Assembly (NCBI GenBank): GCA_009720755.1 | Contig: WNKV01000022.1 | Span: 1 to 64,000, forward strand | Direction of reading: 5' to 3' | DNA length: 64,000 nt | Origin: Rhodoplanes serenus | Lineage (GTDB): Bacteria > Pseudomonadota > Alphaproteobacteria > Rhizobiales > Xanthobacteraceae | Shown: positions 34,981 to 46,476 of the stretch, piece by piece | Layout of the letters: every line of letters begins with the position of its first letter | How positions within the stretch are numbered: position 1 is the first letter of the stretch | The notes under the pieces: generated by a model | The model's input: only the letters and a program-made list of their open reading frames with translations | What the model was told of the DNA's origin: nothing | Database searches by the model: none | Program-made: the position numbers and the translations under genes

Positions 34981-36819
34981 ATGCAGCCTTCGCCCGTCCG
35001 CTCGACCGTCGCGACCAGCGATCCCGCTCCCGCCGCCCTCGGGGCGTTGCCGGAATGGAACCTCGCCGACCTCTATCCGGGGCTCGATTCACCCGAGGTG
35101 CGGCGCGATCTCGACCGCGCGCGGGCCGAGTGCATCGCGTTCGAGGAGACCTACAAGGGCCGGCTCGCCGAGATGGCGGCCGCGGCCGACGCCGGGCAGG
35201 CGCTCGCGGCGGCGATCCGCCGGCTGGAGACGCTCGACGACCTGCTCGGTCGCCTGATCTCCTATGCGAGCCTGGTCCACGCCGGCGACACCACCGATCC
35301 GGTGCGGGCGAAGTTCTACGGCGACGTGCAGGACCAGATCACCGCCGCGTCCTCGCATCTGCTGTTCTTCGCCCTGGAGCTCAACCGCATCGACGACGCG
35401 CTGATCGAGGCGGCCATGCAGGACCCGGCGCTCGGCCACTTCCGGCCGTTCATCGAGGATGTCCGCAAGGAGAAGCCGTACCAGCTCGAAGACCGCGTCG
35501 AGCAGCTCTTCCACGAGAAGTCGGTGACCGGCTACGCGGCCTGGAACCGGCTGTTCGACGAGACCATCGCGGGCCTGCGCTTCAAGGTCGCCGGCAAGAC
35601 GCTGCCCCTGGAGCCGACGCTGACGCTGCTCCAGAACCCGAGCGAGAAGACCCGCCGGGCCGCCGCCGAGGCGTTGGCCGACACCTTCCGGCAGCATCTG
35701 CGCACCTTCACGCTGATCACCAACACGCTCGCCAAGGACAAGGAGATCTCCGACCGCTGGCGCGGCTTCGCCGACATCGCCGACTCGCGCCATCTCGCCA
35801 ACCGGGTGGAGCGCGAGGTGGTGGAGGCGCTGGTGAGCGCGGTCCGCGATGCGTATCCGCGGCTGTCGCACCGCTACTACGCCCTCAAGGCCAAGTGGTT
35901 CGGCAAGGAGCGCCTCGCCCATTGGGACCGCAACGCGCCGCTGCCCAAGGTGGCGACGCCGACGATTCCCTGGGAGCAGGCGAAGGACGCGGTGCTCTCC
36001 GCCTATGGGGCGTTCTCGCCCCGGATGGCCGAGATCGCCGAGCGCTTCTTCACCGAGCGCTGGATCGACGCGCCGACCCGGCCCGGCAAGGCGCCGGGCG
36101 CCTTCGCGCATCCGACGGTGCCGTCGGCGCACCCTTACGTGCTGCTCAACTATCAGGGCAAGACACGCGATGTGATGACCCTCGCGCACGAGCTCGGCCA
36201 TGGCGTCCACCAGGTGCTCGCCGCCAAGAACGGCCCGCTGATGGCGCCGACGCCGCTGACGCTCGCCGAGACCGCCAGCGTGTTCGGCGAGATGCTGACG
36301 TTTCGGAAGCTGCTCGCCGCCACCAAGGACAAGAAGCGCCGCCGCGCCATGCTGGCCGGCAAGGTGGAGGACATGCTCAACACGGTGGTGCGGCAGATCG
36401 CCTTCTACACGTTCGAGCGCATCATCCACAGCGAGCGTCGCGACGGCGAGCTGACCGCCGACCGCATCAGCGCGATCTGGATGCAGGTCCAGGGCGAGAG
36501 CCTCGGCCCGGCGATCGAGCTGCATCCCGGCTACGAGACGTTCTGGGCCTATATCGGCCACTTCGTCCACGCGCCCTTCTACGTCTACGCCTATGCGTTC
36601 GGCGACTGCCTGGTGAACGCGCTGTACGCGGTCTACGAGAACGCCCACGAGGGCTTCGCCGACCGCTATCTGGCCATGCTGGCGGCCGGCGGCACCAAGC
36701 CGCATGCCGAGCTGCTGGCGCCGTTCGGGCTCGATGCCCGCGATCCTGGCTTCTGGCAGGGCGGGCTCGGGCTGATCGCCGCCATGATCGACGAGCTGGA
36801 GGCGATGGAGGTCCGGTAG
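34981..36819 (+). CDS. pepF: M3-family oligoendopeptidase F-like
   Basis: 612 residues from the ATG at 34981. A zinc metallopeptidase that cleaves short peptides in the cytosol. The helical N-terminal domain starts at [22 protein letters not shown]. The catalytic HExxH is HELGHGVHQ (about residue 403), followed by the third-ligand block [45 protein letters not shown] is the conserved substrate-binding region. It diverges from the sigma-54 regulator. Confidence 0.94.
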   Translation: MQPSPVRSTVATSDPAPAALGALPEWNLADLYPGLDSPEVRRDLDRARAECIAFEETYKGRLAEMAAAADAGQALAAAIRRLETLDDLLGRLISYASLVHAGDTTDPVRAKFYGDVQDQITAASSHLLFFALELNRIDDALIEAAMQDPALGHFRPFIEDVRKEKPYQLEDRVEQLFHEKSVTGYAAWNRLFDETIAGLRFKVAGKTLPLEPTLTLLQNPSEKTRRAAAEALADTFRQHLRTFTLITNTLAKDKEISDRWRGFADIADSRHLANRVEREVVEALVSAVRDAYPRLSHRYYALKAKWFGKERLAHWDRNAPLPKVATPTIPWEQAKDAVLSAYGAFSPRMAEIAERFFTERWIDAPTRPGKAPGAFAHPTVPSAHPYVLLNYQGKTRDVMTLAHELGHGVHQVLAAKNGPLMAPTPLTLAETASVFGEMLTFRKLLAATKDKKRRRAMLAGKVEDMLNTVVRQIAFYTFERIIHSERRDGELTADRISAIWMQVQGESLGPAIELHPGYETFWAYIGHFVHAPFYVYAYAFGDCLVNALYAVYENAHEGFADRYLAMLAAGGTKPHAELLAPFGLDARDPGFWQGGLGLIAAMIDELEAMEVR

Positions 36820-36824
36820 GGCAA

Positions 36825-36852
36825 GAGCCGATCCAGCCGGATCGGAGTCCGC
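36825..36852. repeat. Degenerate copy of the palindromic repeat at 8880
   Basis: CCGATCCAGC and GGATCGGAGTCCGC match the inner part of the 36-bp palindrome at 8880-8915 with two changes. The outer arm is lost. It sits just after the pepF stop. Confidence 0.5.
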
Positions 36853-36867
36853 CCGCGGCCAGGCCAC

Positions 36868-36900
36868 AAAAAAGAGGCCCCGACACGAGGTCGGGGCCTC
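36868..36900 (-). terminator. Rho-independent terminator of glnK-amtB
   Basis: An 11-bp GC-rich stem (36874-36884 with 36890-36900, 5-base loop) followed on the minus strand by TTTTTT. It lies about 70 bases past the amtB stop. Confidence 0.88.
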
Positions 36901-36969
36901 CCACCGGCCGGAGCGGTGCCGGGTCTCCGCTCCGTCCGTGAGCTCTTCACCTCACCTCGTCGCGTCACC

Positions 36970-38415
36970 TCACATGGTGTAGGCGCGCTCGCCGTGATCG
37001 GCGAGGTCGAGGCCCTCGCGCTCGGCTTCGGGCGTCGGCCGCAGGCCGACCACGAGGTCGACGATCTTGTAGAGCACCAACGAGCCGACGCCGGACCACA
37101 CGATGGTGAGGCCGACCGCCTTGGCCTGCGCCAGCACCTGGGTGACCATGTCGTAGTCCGCCACCTTGGCGGCGACGTAGTCGTAGACGCCGGTGCCGCC
37201 GAGCGCCGGAGCGACCAGGATGCCGGTCGCGAGGGCGCCGACGATGCCGCCGACGCAGTGGATGCCGAACACGTCGAGGGCGTCGTCGTAGCCGAAGGCG
37301 TTCTTCACCACCGAGCAGAAGAACAGGCAGACCACGCCGACCACGAGGCCGAGCACGATCGAGCCCATCGGACCCGCGAAGCCGGCCGCCGGGGTGACGG
37401 CGACGAGGCCGGCGATGCAGCCCGACAGCGCGCCGAGCAGCGACGGCTTGCCCTTGACGACCCACTCGGCGAACATCCACGACAGCGCCGCCGCGGCGGT
37501 GGCCACGAAGGTGTTGGTCATCGCCAGCGCGGCCGCGCCGCTCGCCTCGAGGGCCGAGCCGGCATTGAAGCCGAACCACCCCACCCACAGCAGCGCGGCG
37601 CCGATCATGGTCTGGGTCAGCGAGTGGGGCGGCATCAGCTCCTTGCCAAAGCCGATGCGGCGGCCGACCAGCAGCGCCCCGACCAGGCCGGCGATGCCGG
37701 CATTGATGTGCACCACCGTGCCGCCGGCGAAGTCGAGCGCGCCCCACGAGAAGATCTGACCCGCATCGGCCATCACCTCGTCGAGCTTGGCCTGCGCGGC
37801 GGCCTTGGCGACCGCGTCGGTCGCGGCGGCGACGGCCGCGGCGGCATCGGCGATCGCGTCGGGGCCGGCCCAGTACCAGACCATGTGGGCGATCGGGAAG
37901 TAGATCAGCGTGATCCACAGCGGGATGAACAGGGCGAGCGCCGAGAACTTCATCCGCTCCGCGAAGGCGCCGACGATGAGGGCGGGCGTGATCGCCGCGA
38001 AGGTCATCTGGAAGCAGACATAGATCAGCTCCGAGATGTTGGCCCCGACCGAGAAGGTCGCCGCCTTGGTCTCGGGCGTGACGCCGGCGAGGAACAGCTT
38101 GGAGAAGCCGCCGATATAGGGCGAGCCGCCCGTGAAGGTGACGCTGTAGCCGTAGATCGCCCACAGCAGGATGGCGACGCACACCGTGTAGAAGACGTGC
38201 GCCAGCACCGACAGCATGTTCTTGCTGCGCACCAGGCCGCCGTAGAACAGCGCCAGGCCGGGAATGATCATCAGCAGGATCAGCACCGCCGAGGTCATCA
38301 CCCAGGCGTTGTCACCCTTGTTGACGGTGGGCTCGGCCGCCACGGCGGGTACCGCCGCCAGCATCGCGACCGCGAGGGCCGTGATCCCGGCACGAATCGG
38401 AAGTCTGAGTGTCAT
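36970..38415 (-). CDS. amtB: Ammonium transporter AmtB
   Basis: 481 residues from the ATG at 38415. A cleavable signal sequence (about 1-25, ...AVPAVAAEP) is normal for this family. About 11 membrane helices follow. The twin pore histidines are in GGTVVHINAGIAG and FGIHCVGGIVGAL; MTFAAITPALIVGAFAERMKFSALALF is the family signature. An Ala-rich insert of about 30 residues (IADAAAAVAAATDAVAKAAAQAKLD) separates WYWAGPDA from GQIFSWGALDFAGG, somewhat longer than in E. coli AmtB. It is co-transcribed with glnK, 28 bases upstream, whose product blocks the channel when nitrogen is plentiful. Confidence 0.96.
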   Translation of the reverse strand: MTLRLPIRAGITALAVAMLAAVPAVAAEPTVNKGDNAWVMTSAVLILLMIIPGLALFYGGLVRSKNMLSVLAHVFYTVCVAILLWAIYGYSVTFTGGSPYIGGFSKLFLAGVTPETKAATFSVGANISELIYVCFQMTFAAITPALIVGAFAERMKFSALALFIPLWITLIYFPIAHMVWYWAGPDAIADAAAAVAAATDAVAKAAAQAKLDEVMADAGQIFSWGALDFAGGTVVHINAGIAGLVGALLVGRRIGFGKELMPPHSLTQTMIGAALLWVGWFGFNAGSALEASGAAALAMTNTFVATAAAALSWMFAEWVVKGKPSLLGALSGCIAGLVAVTPAAGFAGPMGSIVLGLVVGVVCLFFCSVVKNAFGYDDALDVFGIHCVGGIVGALATGILVAPALGGTGVYDYVAAKVADYDMVTQVLAQAKAVGLTIVWSGVGSLVLYKIVDLVVGLRPTPEAEREGLDLADHGERAYTM

Positions 38416-38443
38416 CGTTTCGCTCCTGTCCGATGGGTGCGGG

Positions 38444-39624
<1,181 letters not shown>

Positions 39625-39800
39625 ATAGTCCCGCGGCGCCGGGACCCGACGACGCCGGCATCGACGGCACCGGCCCCCTCGATCCCTCGCTGTCGGCGCG
39701 CCGGCCAGATGCCGGCGACGCAACGACGCGCCGCACCCTACGACAAGCCGCGGCCGCCGTCAGCTTTCGCGTCGCCGGTGCGGACCGGCCGGTCGCCGGC

Positions 39801-40670
39801 TCAGCGGGTGCGGGTGCGGATGACGCCTTCCTGCGCCACCGACGAGATCAGCGTGCCGTCGCGCGTGAAGATCAGCCCGCGGCCAAAGCCGCGGCCGCCG
39901 CCCCCGCTGGGGCTGTCCTGGCAGTACAGCAGCCAGTCGTCGGCGCGGAACGGCCGGTGGAACCACATGGCGTGATCGAGGCTCGCCGCCATGATGTCCT
40001 TCTCGAACAGGGTACGGCCGTGCGGGATCATGGCGGCGTCGAGCAGCAGCATGTCGGACGCATAGGCGAGCACGCAACGGTGAATCGCCGGCTCGTCGGG
40101 CAGCCGCCCGGTGGTGCGAATCCAGACGTGGAAGCGCCCTTCCGGATGCGCCTTGCCGAGATAGCGCTCGAACTCCACCGGCCGCAGCTCGATCGGCCGC
40201 TCGCGCTCGAAATAGCCGCGGACCGGATCGGGCATGCGGGGCAGGATGCGCTCCTTCAGCTCGGCCTCGCTCGGCAGGCTTTCGGGCGGCGCCACGTCGG
40301 GCATCGGGAACTGATGCTCGATGCCGTTCTCGGCGCCGTGGAACGACACCATGGTGGAGTAGATCGGCCGGCCGTGCTGAATGGCCGTGACCCGGCGGGT
40401 GGTGTAGCTCTTGCCGTCACGCAGCCGCTCGACCTGGTAGATGATCGGCACCTTGGGGTCGCCGGGCAGCAGGAAGTAGGCGTGCAGCGAATGGGGCGGC
40501 CGCTCGGCCAGCTCGTCGACGGTGCGGCAGGCGGCGACCAGCGCCTGGCCGATCACCTGGCCGCCGAACACGCGCTGCCAGCCGGACTGGGGCGAGCGCC
40601 CGCGGAACAGGTTCACCTCGAGCGGCTCGAGATCGATGACGGAGAGCAGGTGCTGGACGGCGGACGCCAT
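39801..40670 (-). CDS. tesB: Acyl-CoA thioesterase II
   Basis: 289 residues with a double hot-dog fold. The first half has NLFRGRSPQSGWQRVFGGQVIGQALVAACRTV, HSLHAYFLLPGDPKVPIIYQVERLRDGKSYTTRRVTAIQ. The second half has HRCVLAYASDMLLLDAA (catalytic Asp region) and SLDHAMWFHRPFRADDWLLYCQDSPSGGGGRGFGRGLIFTRDGTLISSVAQEGVIR. It hydrolyses a broad range of acyl-CoAs. It diverges from the ubiquinone hydroxylase gene across 241 bases. Confidence 0.95.
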   Translation of the reverse strand: MASAVQHLLSVIDLEPLEVNLFRGRSPQSGWQRVFGGQVIGQALVAACRTVDELAERPPHSLHAYFLLPGDPKVPIIYQVERLRDGKSYTTRRVTAIQHGRPIYSTMVSFHGAENGIEHQFPMPDVAPPESLPSEAELKERILPRMPDPVRGYFERERPIELRPVEFERYLGKAHPEGRFHVWIRTTGRLPDEPAIHRCVLAYASDMLLLDAAMIPHGRTLFEKDIMAASLDHAMWFHRPFRADDWLLYCQDSPSGGGGRGFGRGLIFTRDGTLISSVAQEGVIRTRTR

Positions 40671-40911
40671 GAGAGAAGGTCCTGGACGGCGGAGGCAAAG
40701 GATGGTGGGAAGCCCCCGTCAGTGACGCCGCACCTCCGGCAATGTCAAGGCGAGCCACGGTCGGGCCGTCGACGGACGCGGTGGCCGCAGCCCGCCCCGG
40801 CGCACCGCCGGCGGCCCTACCGGCGGCCCCGCATGGCCCAGCGGCCGGCGGCGGTGCTATAGATCGCGGGCCGCCGCATGAGCCTCCGCGCCGGCGAAGA
40901 ACTGGACCCGC

Positions 40912-42171
40912 ATGACCATCGCGACGCCCCCCGACCCGTACACCGCCCTCCCTGCCGCACCGCGCACGCAAGTGCTGATCGCCGGCGGCGGCTTCGCCGG
41001 CCTGGCGCTGGCGATCGCACTGCGCGAGGCGCTCGGCCCCGCCTTCGGCATCGTGGTGGCTGACCCGGCGCGCGACCGCCCGGCGCCGGATGCGCGCGCC
41101 TCGGCGATCGCGGCGGCGAGCCGGCGCATGCTGGAGTCGCTCGGCGCCTGGGGCGCGGTGGCGCCGGCCGCCCAGGACGTGCTCGACATGGTGATCACCG
41201 ACAGCCGGCTCGACGATGCCGTGCGGCCGGTGCTGCTCACCTTCGCGGGCGAGGTGGCGCCCGGCGAGCCCTTCGCCCAGCTGGTCGAGAACGGCGTGCT
41301 GCTGGCGGCGCTGCGGGCGCGGGCCGAGGCCGTCGGCCTCGATCTGCGCGCCGTCGCGGTCACCGGCTACGAGGCCGGGCCGCACGGCGTCACGGCGCAG
41401 CTCTCGGACGGCACGACGATCGCGGCCGCCCTGCTGGTCGCCGCCGACGGCATGCGGTCGCGCCTGCGCGATCTCGCCGGCATCGGCACGGTCGGCTGGG
41501 AGTACGGCCAGTCCGGCATCGTCACCACGGTGGCGCACGAGCGCGACCATCACGGCCGCGCCACCGAGCACTTCCTGCCGGCCGGGCCGTTCGCCATCCT
41601 GCCGCTGACCGGGCGGCGCAGCTCGCTCGTCTGGGTCGAGACGACCGACGAGGCGAACCGCATCGTCGCCCTGCCGGACGACGGCTTCCTGGCCGAGCTG
41701 GAGACGCGGTTCGGGCTGCATCTCGGCGCGCTCTCGCTGGCCGGGCCGCGCCAGGCGTTCCCGCTCGGGCTGACCATCGCTCGCAGCCTGGTGACCGACC
41801 GGCTGGCGCTGATCGGCGACGCCGCCCACCGGGTGCATCCGATCGCCGGCCAGGGCCTCAATCTCGGGCTGCGCGACGTCGCGGCGCTGGCCGAGACCAT
41901 CGCGGACGCGGCCCGGCTCGGCCTCGACATCGGCGCCGCCGACGTGCTGGAGCGCTACCAGCGCTGGCGGCGCTTCGACGCGATGACCATGGGGCTCGCC
42001 ACCGACGGCCTCAACCGGCTGTTCTCGAACCATTCCGACGTGCTGCGCCTGGTCCGCGATCTCGGCCTCGGCCTGGTCGACCGCGCCCCCGCCCTCAAGC
42101 GCCTGTTCGTCCAGGAGGCCGCCGGCGTGTCGGGCGCGGTGCCGCGGCTGATGCGCGGCGAGGCGCTGTAG
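40912..42171 (+). CDS. Ubiquinone-biosynthesis-type FAD monooxygenase (UbiH/UbiF/Coq6 family)
   Basis: 419 residues. N-terminal FAD-binding GxGxxG: QVLIAGGGFAGLALAIAL (about 22-39). Middle motif VAADGMRSRLRDLAGI and the C-terminal ALIGDAAHRVHPIAGQGLNLGLRDVAALAETI are diagnostic for the ubiquinone hydroxylases. It hydroxylates the quinone ring during coenzyme Q synthesis; which ring position (UbiL, UbiH or UbiF role) cannot be told from sequence alone. Confidence 0.92.
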   Translation: MTIATPPDPYTALPAAPRTQVLIAGGGFAGLALAIALREALGPAFGIVVADPARDRPAPDARASAIAAASRRMLESLGAWGAVAPAAQDVLDMVITDSRLDDAVRPVLLTFAGEVAPGEPFAQLVENGVLLAALRARAEAVGLDLRAVAVTGYEAGPHGVTAQLSDGTTIAAALLVAADGMRSRLRDLAGIGTVGWEYGQSGIVTTVAHERDHHGRATEHFLPAGPFAILPLTGRRSSLVWVETTDEANRIVALPDDGFLAELETRFGLHLGALSLAGPRQAFPLGLTIARSLVTDRLALIGDAAHRVHPIAGQGLNLGLRDVAALAETIADAARLGLDIGAADVLERYQRWRRFDAMTMGLATDGLNRLFSNHSDVLRLVRDLGLGLVDRAPALKRLFVQEAAGVSGAVPRLMRGEAL

Positions 42172-42357
42172 CGGACGCCGCCACAGGCGGAGCAGAAACC
42201 TGCTCGCCGCCGACGGCACCGCGATGTAAGAAACGCGACCCGGTTCGCGACGCCACCGTGAGGGCTGTCGGCACGCCGCTTCGACCGCGGCGTGACGATG
42301 CTCCGTTGCCCGCCCGCAGAAGCGGTGACGACGACCTTTTCGCCTGCGGGTTCGCCG

Positions 42358-43647
42358 ATGCCGATCAAAAAGCCACTCGAAGCCATCTCCGTCGTGGTCG
42401 TCGCGGCCCTGGTGTTCGCGGTCGTCTTCACCGTCTACGCGCTGAGTCCAGTCAAGACCTCCGCCGATTCCCGCTGGTCGCTGCACACGTCGATGAGCCT
42501 GATCCGCGGCCAAGGCGGCGCCTTGACGGCTTACGGGCCGGTGATCGAGTCGACAGGCTTCTACGCCATCGAGCACTGCCGCGGCGAGCCGCGGACCATG
42601 TTCCCGATCGGTGTGTCGGTTCTGGCTACGCCGGCCGTGCTGGTGGCATCGCTCGTCTCACCGGAGTTCGAGACCCGCCTCGCGAACCATGTGCCCGAGA
42701 CGGTCGAGAAGATCATCGCATCGATCTTCAGCGCGCTCGCCGCGGCCGTGTTCTTCGTGCTGGTCCACATGCGCTTCCCGAGCCTCGCGGTGGCCGGTGG
42801 AACGACGCTGGTGTTCGCCTTCGGCACGTCGATGTGGTCGGTGTCGAGCCGCGCTCTGTGGCAGCACGGTCCGCTGGTGCTGATGCTCGTCGTGGCGATG
42901 CTGATCCTGCAATCGGCCCGCACCCGGCCCACGGTCGCGCCGTTCGCCGCCTTGCCCCTCGCCGCCGCCTTCGTGATTCGCCCCACGGCGGCCGTGCCGA
43001 TCGCCGTGCTCGGCCTCTATCTGCTGATCGTCCACCGGACGATGGTTTGGCGCTTCCTGCTGCTGGCCGCCCTGGTCGCGGTGCCCTGGCTCGTCTTCAA
43101 CGAGGTGACCTGCGGGTCGCCGCTCCCGTCCTACTACAACCCCGGGCGGGTCGGCGGCTCGTCGACGGTCGCCGACGCTCTTCTCGGCAACCTCGTCAGC
43201 CCGAGCCGCGGCCTGTTCGTCTACTCGCCCGTGCTGCTGCTCGCGATCACCGGCTTCGTCGTCGCAGTGCGGCAGCCGGCCGATCGGACGCTGGCGATCG
43301 CATTCGGCGCCATCGTGATCGTCCATTGGCTCCAGGTGTCCCGATTTCCGCATTGGTGGCTCGGGCACAGCTACGGTCCGCGGGCGATGTCCGACGTCCT
43401 CCCTTTCCTGGTCTGGTTCCTGCCGTTCAACGTGGCCGGGCTGGCCGGCCCGCATGCTCGGCCGCGCATGGCCGGCACCGTCTTGATCGGCACCATCTTG
43501 GCCGGCATCCTCGCGGCGGCGAGCATTGGCATGCACGCGGCCGGCGCGCTGCGGCGCGAGCCACACTACTGGAACGCGACTCCCGTGAGTGTCGACCACG
43601 CGCCGTCCCGGCTATGGGACTGGCGGGACCCGCCGTTCTTACGCTGA
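42358..43647 (+). CDS. GT39-like polytopic membrane protein
   Basis: 429 residues from the ATG at 42358; an ATG at 42292 is also in frame. About 10-11 membrane helices. After helix 1 comes the periplasmic loop SPVKTSADSRWSLHTSMSLIRGQGGALTAYGP, with an acidic residue where GT39/RgtA-like glycosyltransferases keep their catalytic Asp. CGSPLPSYYNPGRVGGSSTVADALLGNLVSPSRGLFVYSP and HWWLGHSYGPRAMSDVLPFLVWF match a family of actinobacterial and proteobacterial membrane proteins of unknown role. It may transfer a lipid-linked sugar. No cell-envelope genes are next to it. Confidence 0.75.
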   Translation: MPIKKPLEAISVVVVAALVFAVVFTVYALSPVKTSADSRWSLHTSMSLIRGQGGALTAYGPVIESTGFYAIEHCRGEPRTMFPIGVSVLATPAVLVASLVSPEFETRLANHVPETVEKIIASIFSALAAAVFFVLVHMRFPSLAVAGGTTLVFAFGTSMWSVSSRALWQHGPLVLMLVVAMLILQSARTRPTVAPFAALPLAAAFVIRPTAAVPIAVLGLYLLIVHRTMVWRFLLLAALVAVPWLVFNEVTCGSPLPSYYNPGRVGGSSTVADALLGNLVSPSRGLFVYSPVLLLAITGFVVAVRQPADRTLAIAFGAIVIVHWLQVSRFPHWWLGHSYGPRAMSDVLPFLVWFLPFNVAGLAGPHARPRMAGTVLIGTILAGILAAASIGMHAAGALRREPHYWNATPVSVDHAPSRLWDWRDPPFLR

Positions 43648-43689
43648 GCCACAGGCAGGCCGCGACCCGCGGGCGGGGCCGTCAGCGGG

Positions 43690-44322
43690 TCACACCATCG
43701 GAATGCCGCCGACATGCTCACGGAACGCCGGGCGCGCCTCGATCGCCGTGTACCAGCGCTCGATGTTGGACAGGCTCGGCCGCTCGACCACCAGCTCCAG
43801 GAAGCGCCGCACCAGCACGGCGAGCGGGATGTCGCCGTACGAGAAGGTGTCGCCGGCCAGATAGGCCGAGCCGGCCAGCGCGGCGTCGAGGATCGTCATG
43901 GCGGCGATGCTCGTCTCGGTCGCCGCAGCGATCGCGGCGGCGTCGCGCTGCGCCGCCGGCGTGCGCACCAGGCCGATGAACACCGGACGGAACACCGGCG
44001 AGGCGGCCGTCAGCTCCCAATCCATCCACTGGCTGGCGCGGGCGCGGTCGCGGCGATCGGCCGGCTCCAGCGTCGTGCCCGCAGACCCCGCGGGATTGGC
44101 CGCCAGATAGCGCAGAATGGTGTTGGATTCCCACAGCACGAAGCCGTCGTCCTCGATGGTGGGGACGAAGCCGTTGGGGTTCTTGGCCAGGTACTCGGGC
44201 TCGCGGTTGCCGCCGAACGGCCCGCCGAGATCGACGCGCTCGTGCGGCAGGGCGAGCTCGCCCACCGCCCACATCACCTTCTGGACATTGGCCGAGGTGG
44301 TGCGGCCCCAGATCTTCAGCAT
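43690..44322 (-). CDS. Glutathione S-transferase family protein
   Basis: 210 residues from the ATG at 44322. N-terminal thioredoxin-fold domain (about 1-82) starts MLKIWGRTTSANVQKVMWAVGEL, with Ser10 or Thr9 as likely catalytic residue, and NPNGFVPTIEDDGFVLWESNTILRYLA for glutathione binding. The helical C-terminal domain has YLAGDTFSYGDIPLAVLVRRFLEL. It probably conjugates or reduces small electrophiles; substrate unknown. Confidence 0.93.
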   Translation of the reverse strand: MLKIWGRTTSANVQKVMWAVGELALPHERVDLGGPFGGNREPEYLAKNPNGFVPTIEDDGFVLWESNTILRYLAANPAGSAGTTLEPADRRDRARASQWMDWELTAASPVFRPVFIGLVRTPAAQRDAAAIAAATETSIAAMTILDAALAGSAYLAGDTFSYGDIPLAVLVRRFLELVVERPSLSNIERWYTAIEARPAFREHVGGIPMV

Positions 44323-44419
44323 GACGAGCGCTCCGGAGGTCGGGTGTCGGACGGGCCGGCGCGCCGTGCGGGTCCGGAGGCCGGCGTCGAGATCGGAAAG
44401 GGGTGGGACACGAGAGCCG

Positions 44420-44620
44420 TCAGTCGAGACGGCGCGCCTCGTCGACCAGCATGATCGGGATGCCATCACGGATCGGATAGGCGAGCCGGGCGGCGCGCGA
44501 CACCAGCTCCTGGCGCGCCGCATCGTATTCGAGCGGCCCCTTGGTCAGCGGACAGACGAGGATTTCGAGAAGCTTGGGATCGACGGAGCCGGTCGCACGG
44601 TCGGAAGGAAGCGAGGTCAT
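44420..44620 (-). CDS. Trm112-family (YcaR-like) protein
   Basis: 66 residues from the ATG at 44620. [53 protein letters not shown] is the standard Trm112/YcaR core. Only one Cys remains (VCPLTKG), as in proteobacterial members that lost the zinc site. Eukaryotic Trm112 activates methyltransferases; the bacterial role is less clear. The long pre-peptide upstream in the same frame is not used. Confidence 0.92.
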   Translation of the reverse strand: MTSLPSDRATGSVDPKLLEILVCPLTKGPLEYDAARQELVSRAARLAYPIRDGIPIMLVDEARRLD

Positions 44621-44771
44621 GCCGAGTACTGTCCGTTGCAGCGAGGGCGGGCGACGACGACGCCGCCACCAGAGCGCCTCCGCGGCGGCGAAGACGCCGG
44701 CGCGGAGGATAGAGCATTTCGGCCGCCGCGGCACCCCGGCTCCGGCGCGCCGCCGCCGCGGCACCGGCGGA

Positions 44772-45446
44772 TCATTGCAGCGGCGCGTCGCCGGGAGTGC
44801 GGCCCTTGGCCAGCTCGATCTCGGTGACGGCGACCAGGATCTCGGCCCGGGCCTTCAGGTCCGGGGCCTCCAGCATGGCCTGCTTCTCGGCCGGTCCGTA
44901 GGGCGACATCATCGCGAGCGCGTTGACCAGCGCCTCGTTGGGGGCGTTCTCGATACCCTCCCAGTCGGCCTTCAGCTTGTTGGCCTCCAGGAAGTCACGC
45001 AGCGCCCGCAGCAGGGCGGTGCGGTCGACCTCCCGCTCGCCCTTGCGGGCGACGAAGTCGTCGGCGAACGGGGCGTAGCTGACCAGCGCCTGCCGGTACG
45101 GCGTGTCGGCGGCCAGCTCGTGCTCGACCCGGAACCGGGCGACGCCAGTGAGCTGGATCAGGTAGCGCCCGTCGCCGGTCTCGGCGAACTGGGTGATGCG
45201 ACCGACGCAGCCGACCCGGAACAGGTTCGGCTTGTCGTCGGGCCCGGGATGGGCGCTGTCGGGCTGGATCATCCCGATCAGGCGGTGGCCGTGCCGCAGG
45301 GCATCGTCCACCATGGCGAGATAGCGCGGCTCGAAGATGTTGAGCGGCATCTGGCCGCGCGGCAGCAGCAGCGCGCCCGACAGCGGGAACAGCGACAGGG
45401 TGGACGGCAGATCCGCGGGGCCCCGGTAGACCGCGTTCATCGGCAT
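44772..45446 (-). CDS. LON-substrate-binding-domain protein
   Basis: 224 residues, a stand-alone N-terminal Lon domain without ATPase or protease. [34 protein letters not shown] and [34 protein letters not shown] are the family blocks. The helical end is [18 protein letters not shown]-like. In alphaproteobacteria it is usually next to the thioredoxin/TPR gene, as here (34 bases apart). It may take part in protein quality control. Confidence 0.92.
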   Translation of the reverse strand: MPMNAVYRGPADLPSTLSLFPLSGALLLPRGQMPLNIFEPRYLAMVDDALRHGHRLIGMIQPDSAHPGPDDKPNLFRVGCVGRITQFAETGDGRYLIQLTGVARFRVEHELAADTPYRQALVSYAPFADDFVARKGEREVDRTALLRALRDFLEANKLKADWEGIENAPNEALVNALAMMSPYGPAEKQAMLEAPDLKARAEILVAVTEIELAKGRTPGDAPLQ

Positions 45447-45480
45447 GGCGGCTCTCCCTGCGACCGGCGGGGCCGGCGCC

Positions 45481-46392
45481 TCAGGCGAACAGGATCGAGG
45501 ACAGGCGGCGGCGCCCGGTCACGGTGGCCTCGTCGGTCGGCCCCCACGCCTCGAACAGCTGGACGAGCTGCTTGCGCGCTCCGTCCTCGTTCCACTGGCG
45601 ATCGCGGCGCACGATCTCCAGAAGGTGGTCGACCGTCTCGGCGCGGCGCCCCTTGGCATTGAGCGCGAGAGCCAGATCGAAGCGAGCCTGGTGGTCGCGC
45701 GGATCGGCGGCGAGCCGCTTCTCCAGCTCGACGATCGGCCCCAGCGAGGCGGCCTGCTCGGCCACCTCCAGGGCGGCGGCCGCCGCCGTGACGGCGGCCT
45801 GGTTGCGCTTGGCGGCCGGCACCTGGTCGAGGATCTGGCGGGCCTCGTCCAGCGCGCCGGTCTCGATGTGGCAGCGCGCCAGCCCGGCCATGGCGTGGAC
45901 GCTTTCGGGATCGTGTTGCAGCACCTCGGCGTAGATCTCGGCGGCGCCGGCGGCGTCGCCCTCCACCAGCGCCGCGTCGGCGGCCTCCAGGGCCTGCTGC
46001 ACGGCGTCGTCGGGACCGCCGAGCTTGCCGCGGGTCAGCCGCTCCAGGAAGGCGACCACCTGGCTCTCCGGCAGGGCGCCCATGAAGCCGTCGGCCGGCT
46101 GACCGTTGACGAAGGCGATCACCGCCGGGATCGACTGGATGCCCATCTGCTGCGGGATGGCGCGGTGCTCGTCGATGTTCATCTTGACGAGCTTGACCTT
46201 GCCCTTGGCGGCGCGGACCACCTTCTCCAGAATCGGGGTGAGCTGCTTGCAGGGCTGGCACCAGGGCGCCCAGAAGTCGACCAGCACCGGCTGCCGGCGC
46301 GACTCCTCGATCACGTCCTTCATGAAGCCCTGGGTGGTCGTGTCCTTGACGAGCCCGTCCGCGGCCACCGCCGCTCCGCCGTTCTGCAACAT
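45481..46392 (-). CDS. cnoX: Thioredoxin-TPR co-chaperone (CnoX/YbbN family)
   Basis: 303 residues. The thioredoxin domain (about 20-125) has the active site WAPWCQPCKQLTPILEK, with WCQPC in place of WCGPC, then VKMNIDEHRAIPQQMGIQSIPAVIAF with the cis-Pro. The C-terminal TPR-like domain (about 130-300) has LVEGDAAGAAEIYAEVLQHDPESVHAMAGLARCHIETGALDEARQIL and DHQARFDLALALNAKGRRAETVDHLLEIVRRDRQWNEDGARKQLVQLFEAWG. It protects aggregation-prone proteins and hands them to GroEL. It is upstream of the LON-domain gene. Confidence 0.93.
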   Translation of the reverse strand: MLQNGGAAVAADGLVKDTTTQGFMKDVIEESRRQPVLVDFWAPWCQPCKQLTPILEKVVRAAKGKVKLVKMNIDEHRAIPQQMGIQSIPAVIAFVNGQPADGFMGALPESQVVAFLERLTRGKLGGPDDAVQQALEAADAALVEGDAAGAAEIYAEVLQHDPESVHAMAGLARCHIETGALDEARQILDQVPAAKRNQAAVTAAAAALEVAEQAASLGPIVELEKRLAADPRDHQARFDLALALNAKGRRAETVDHLLEIVRRDRQWNEDGARKQLVQLFEAWGPTDEATVTGRRRLSSILFA

Positions 46393-46476
46393 CTGGAATC
46401 CGTCCTCTACCGGGCTGCCGCCGCGCCCCTTCGCCCGACTACATGGGGAAGCGCGGAACTCATTGCAATCGCGACC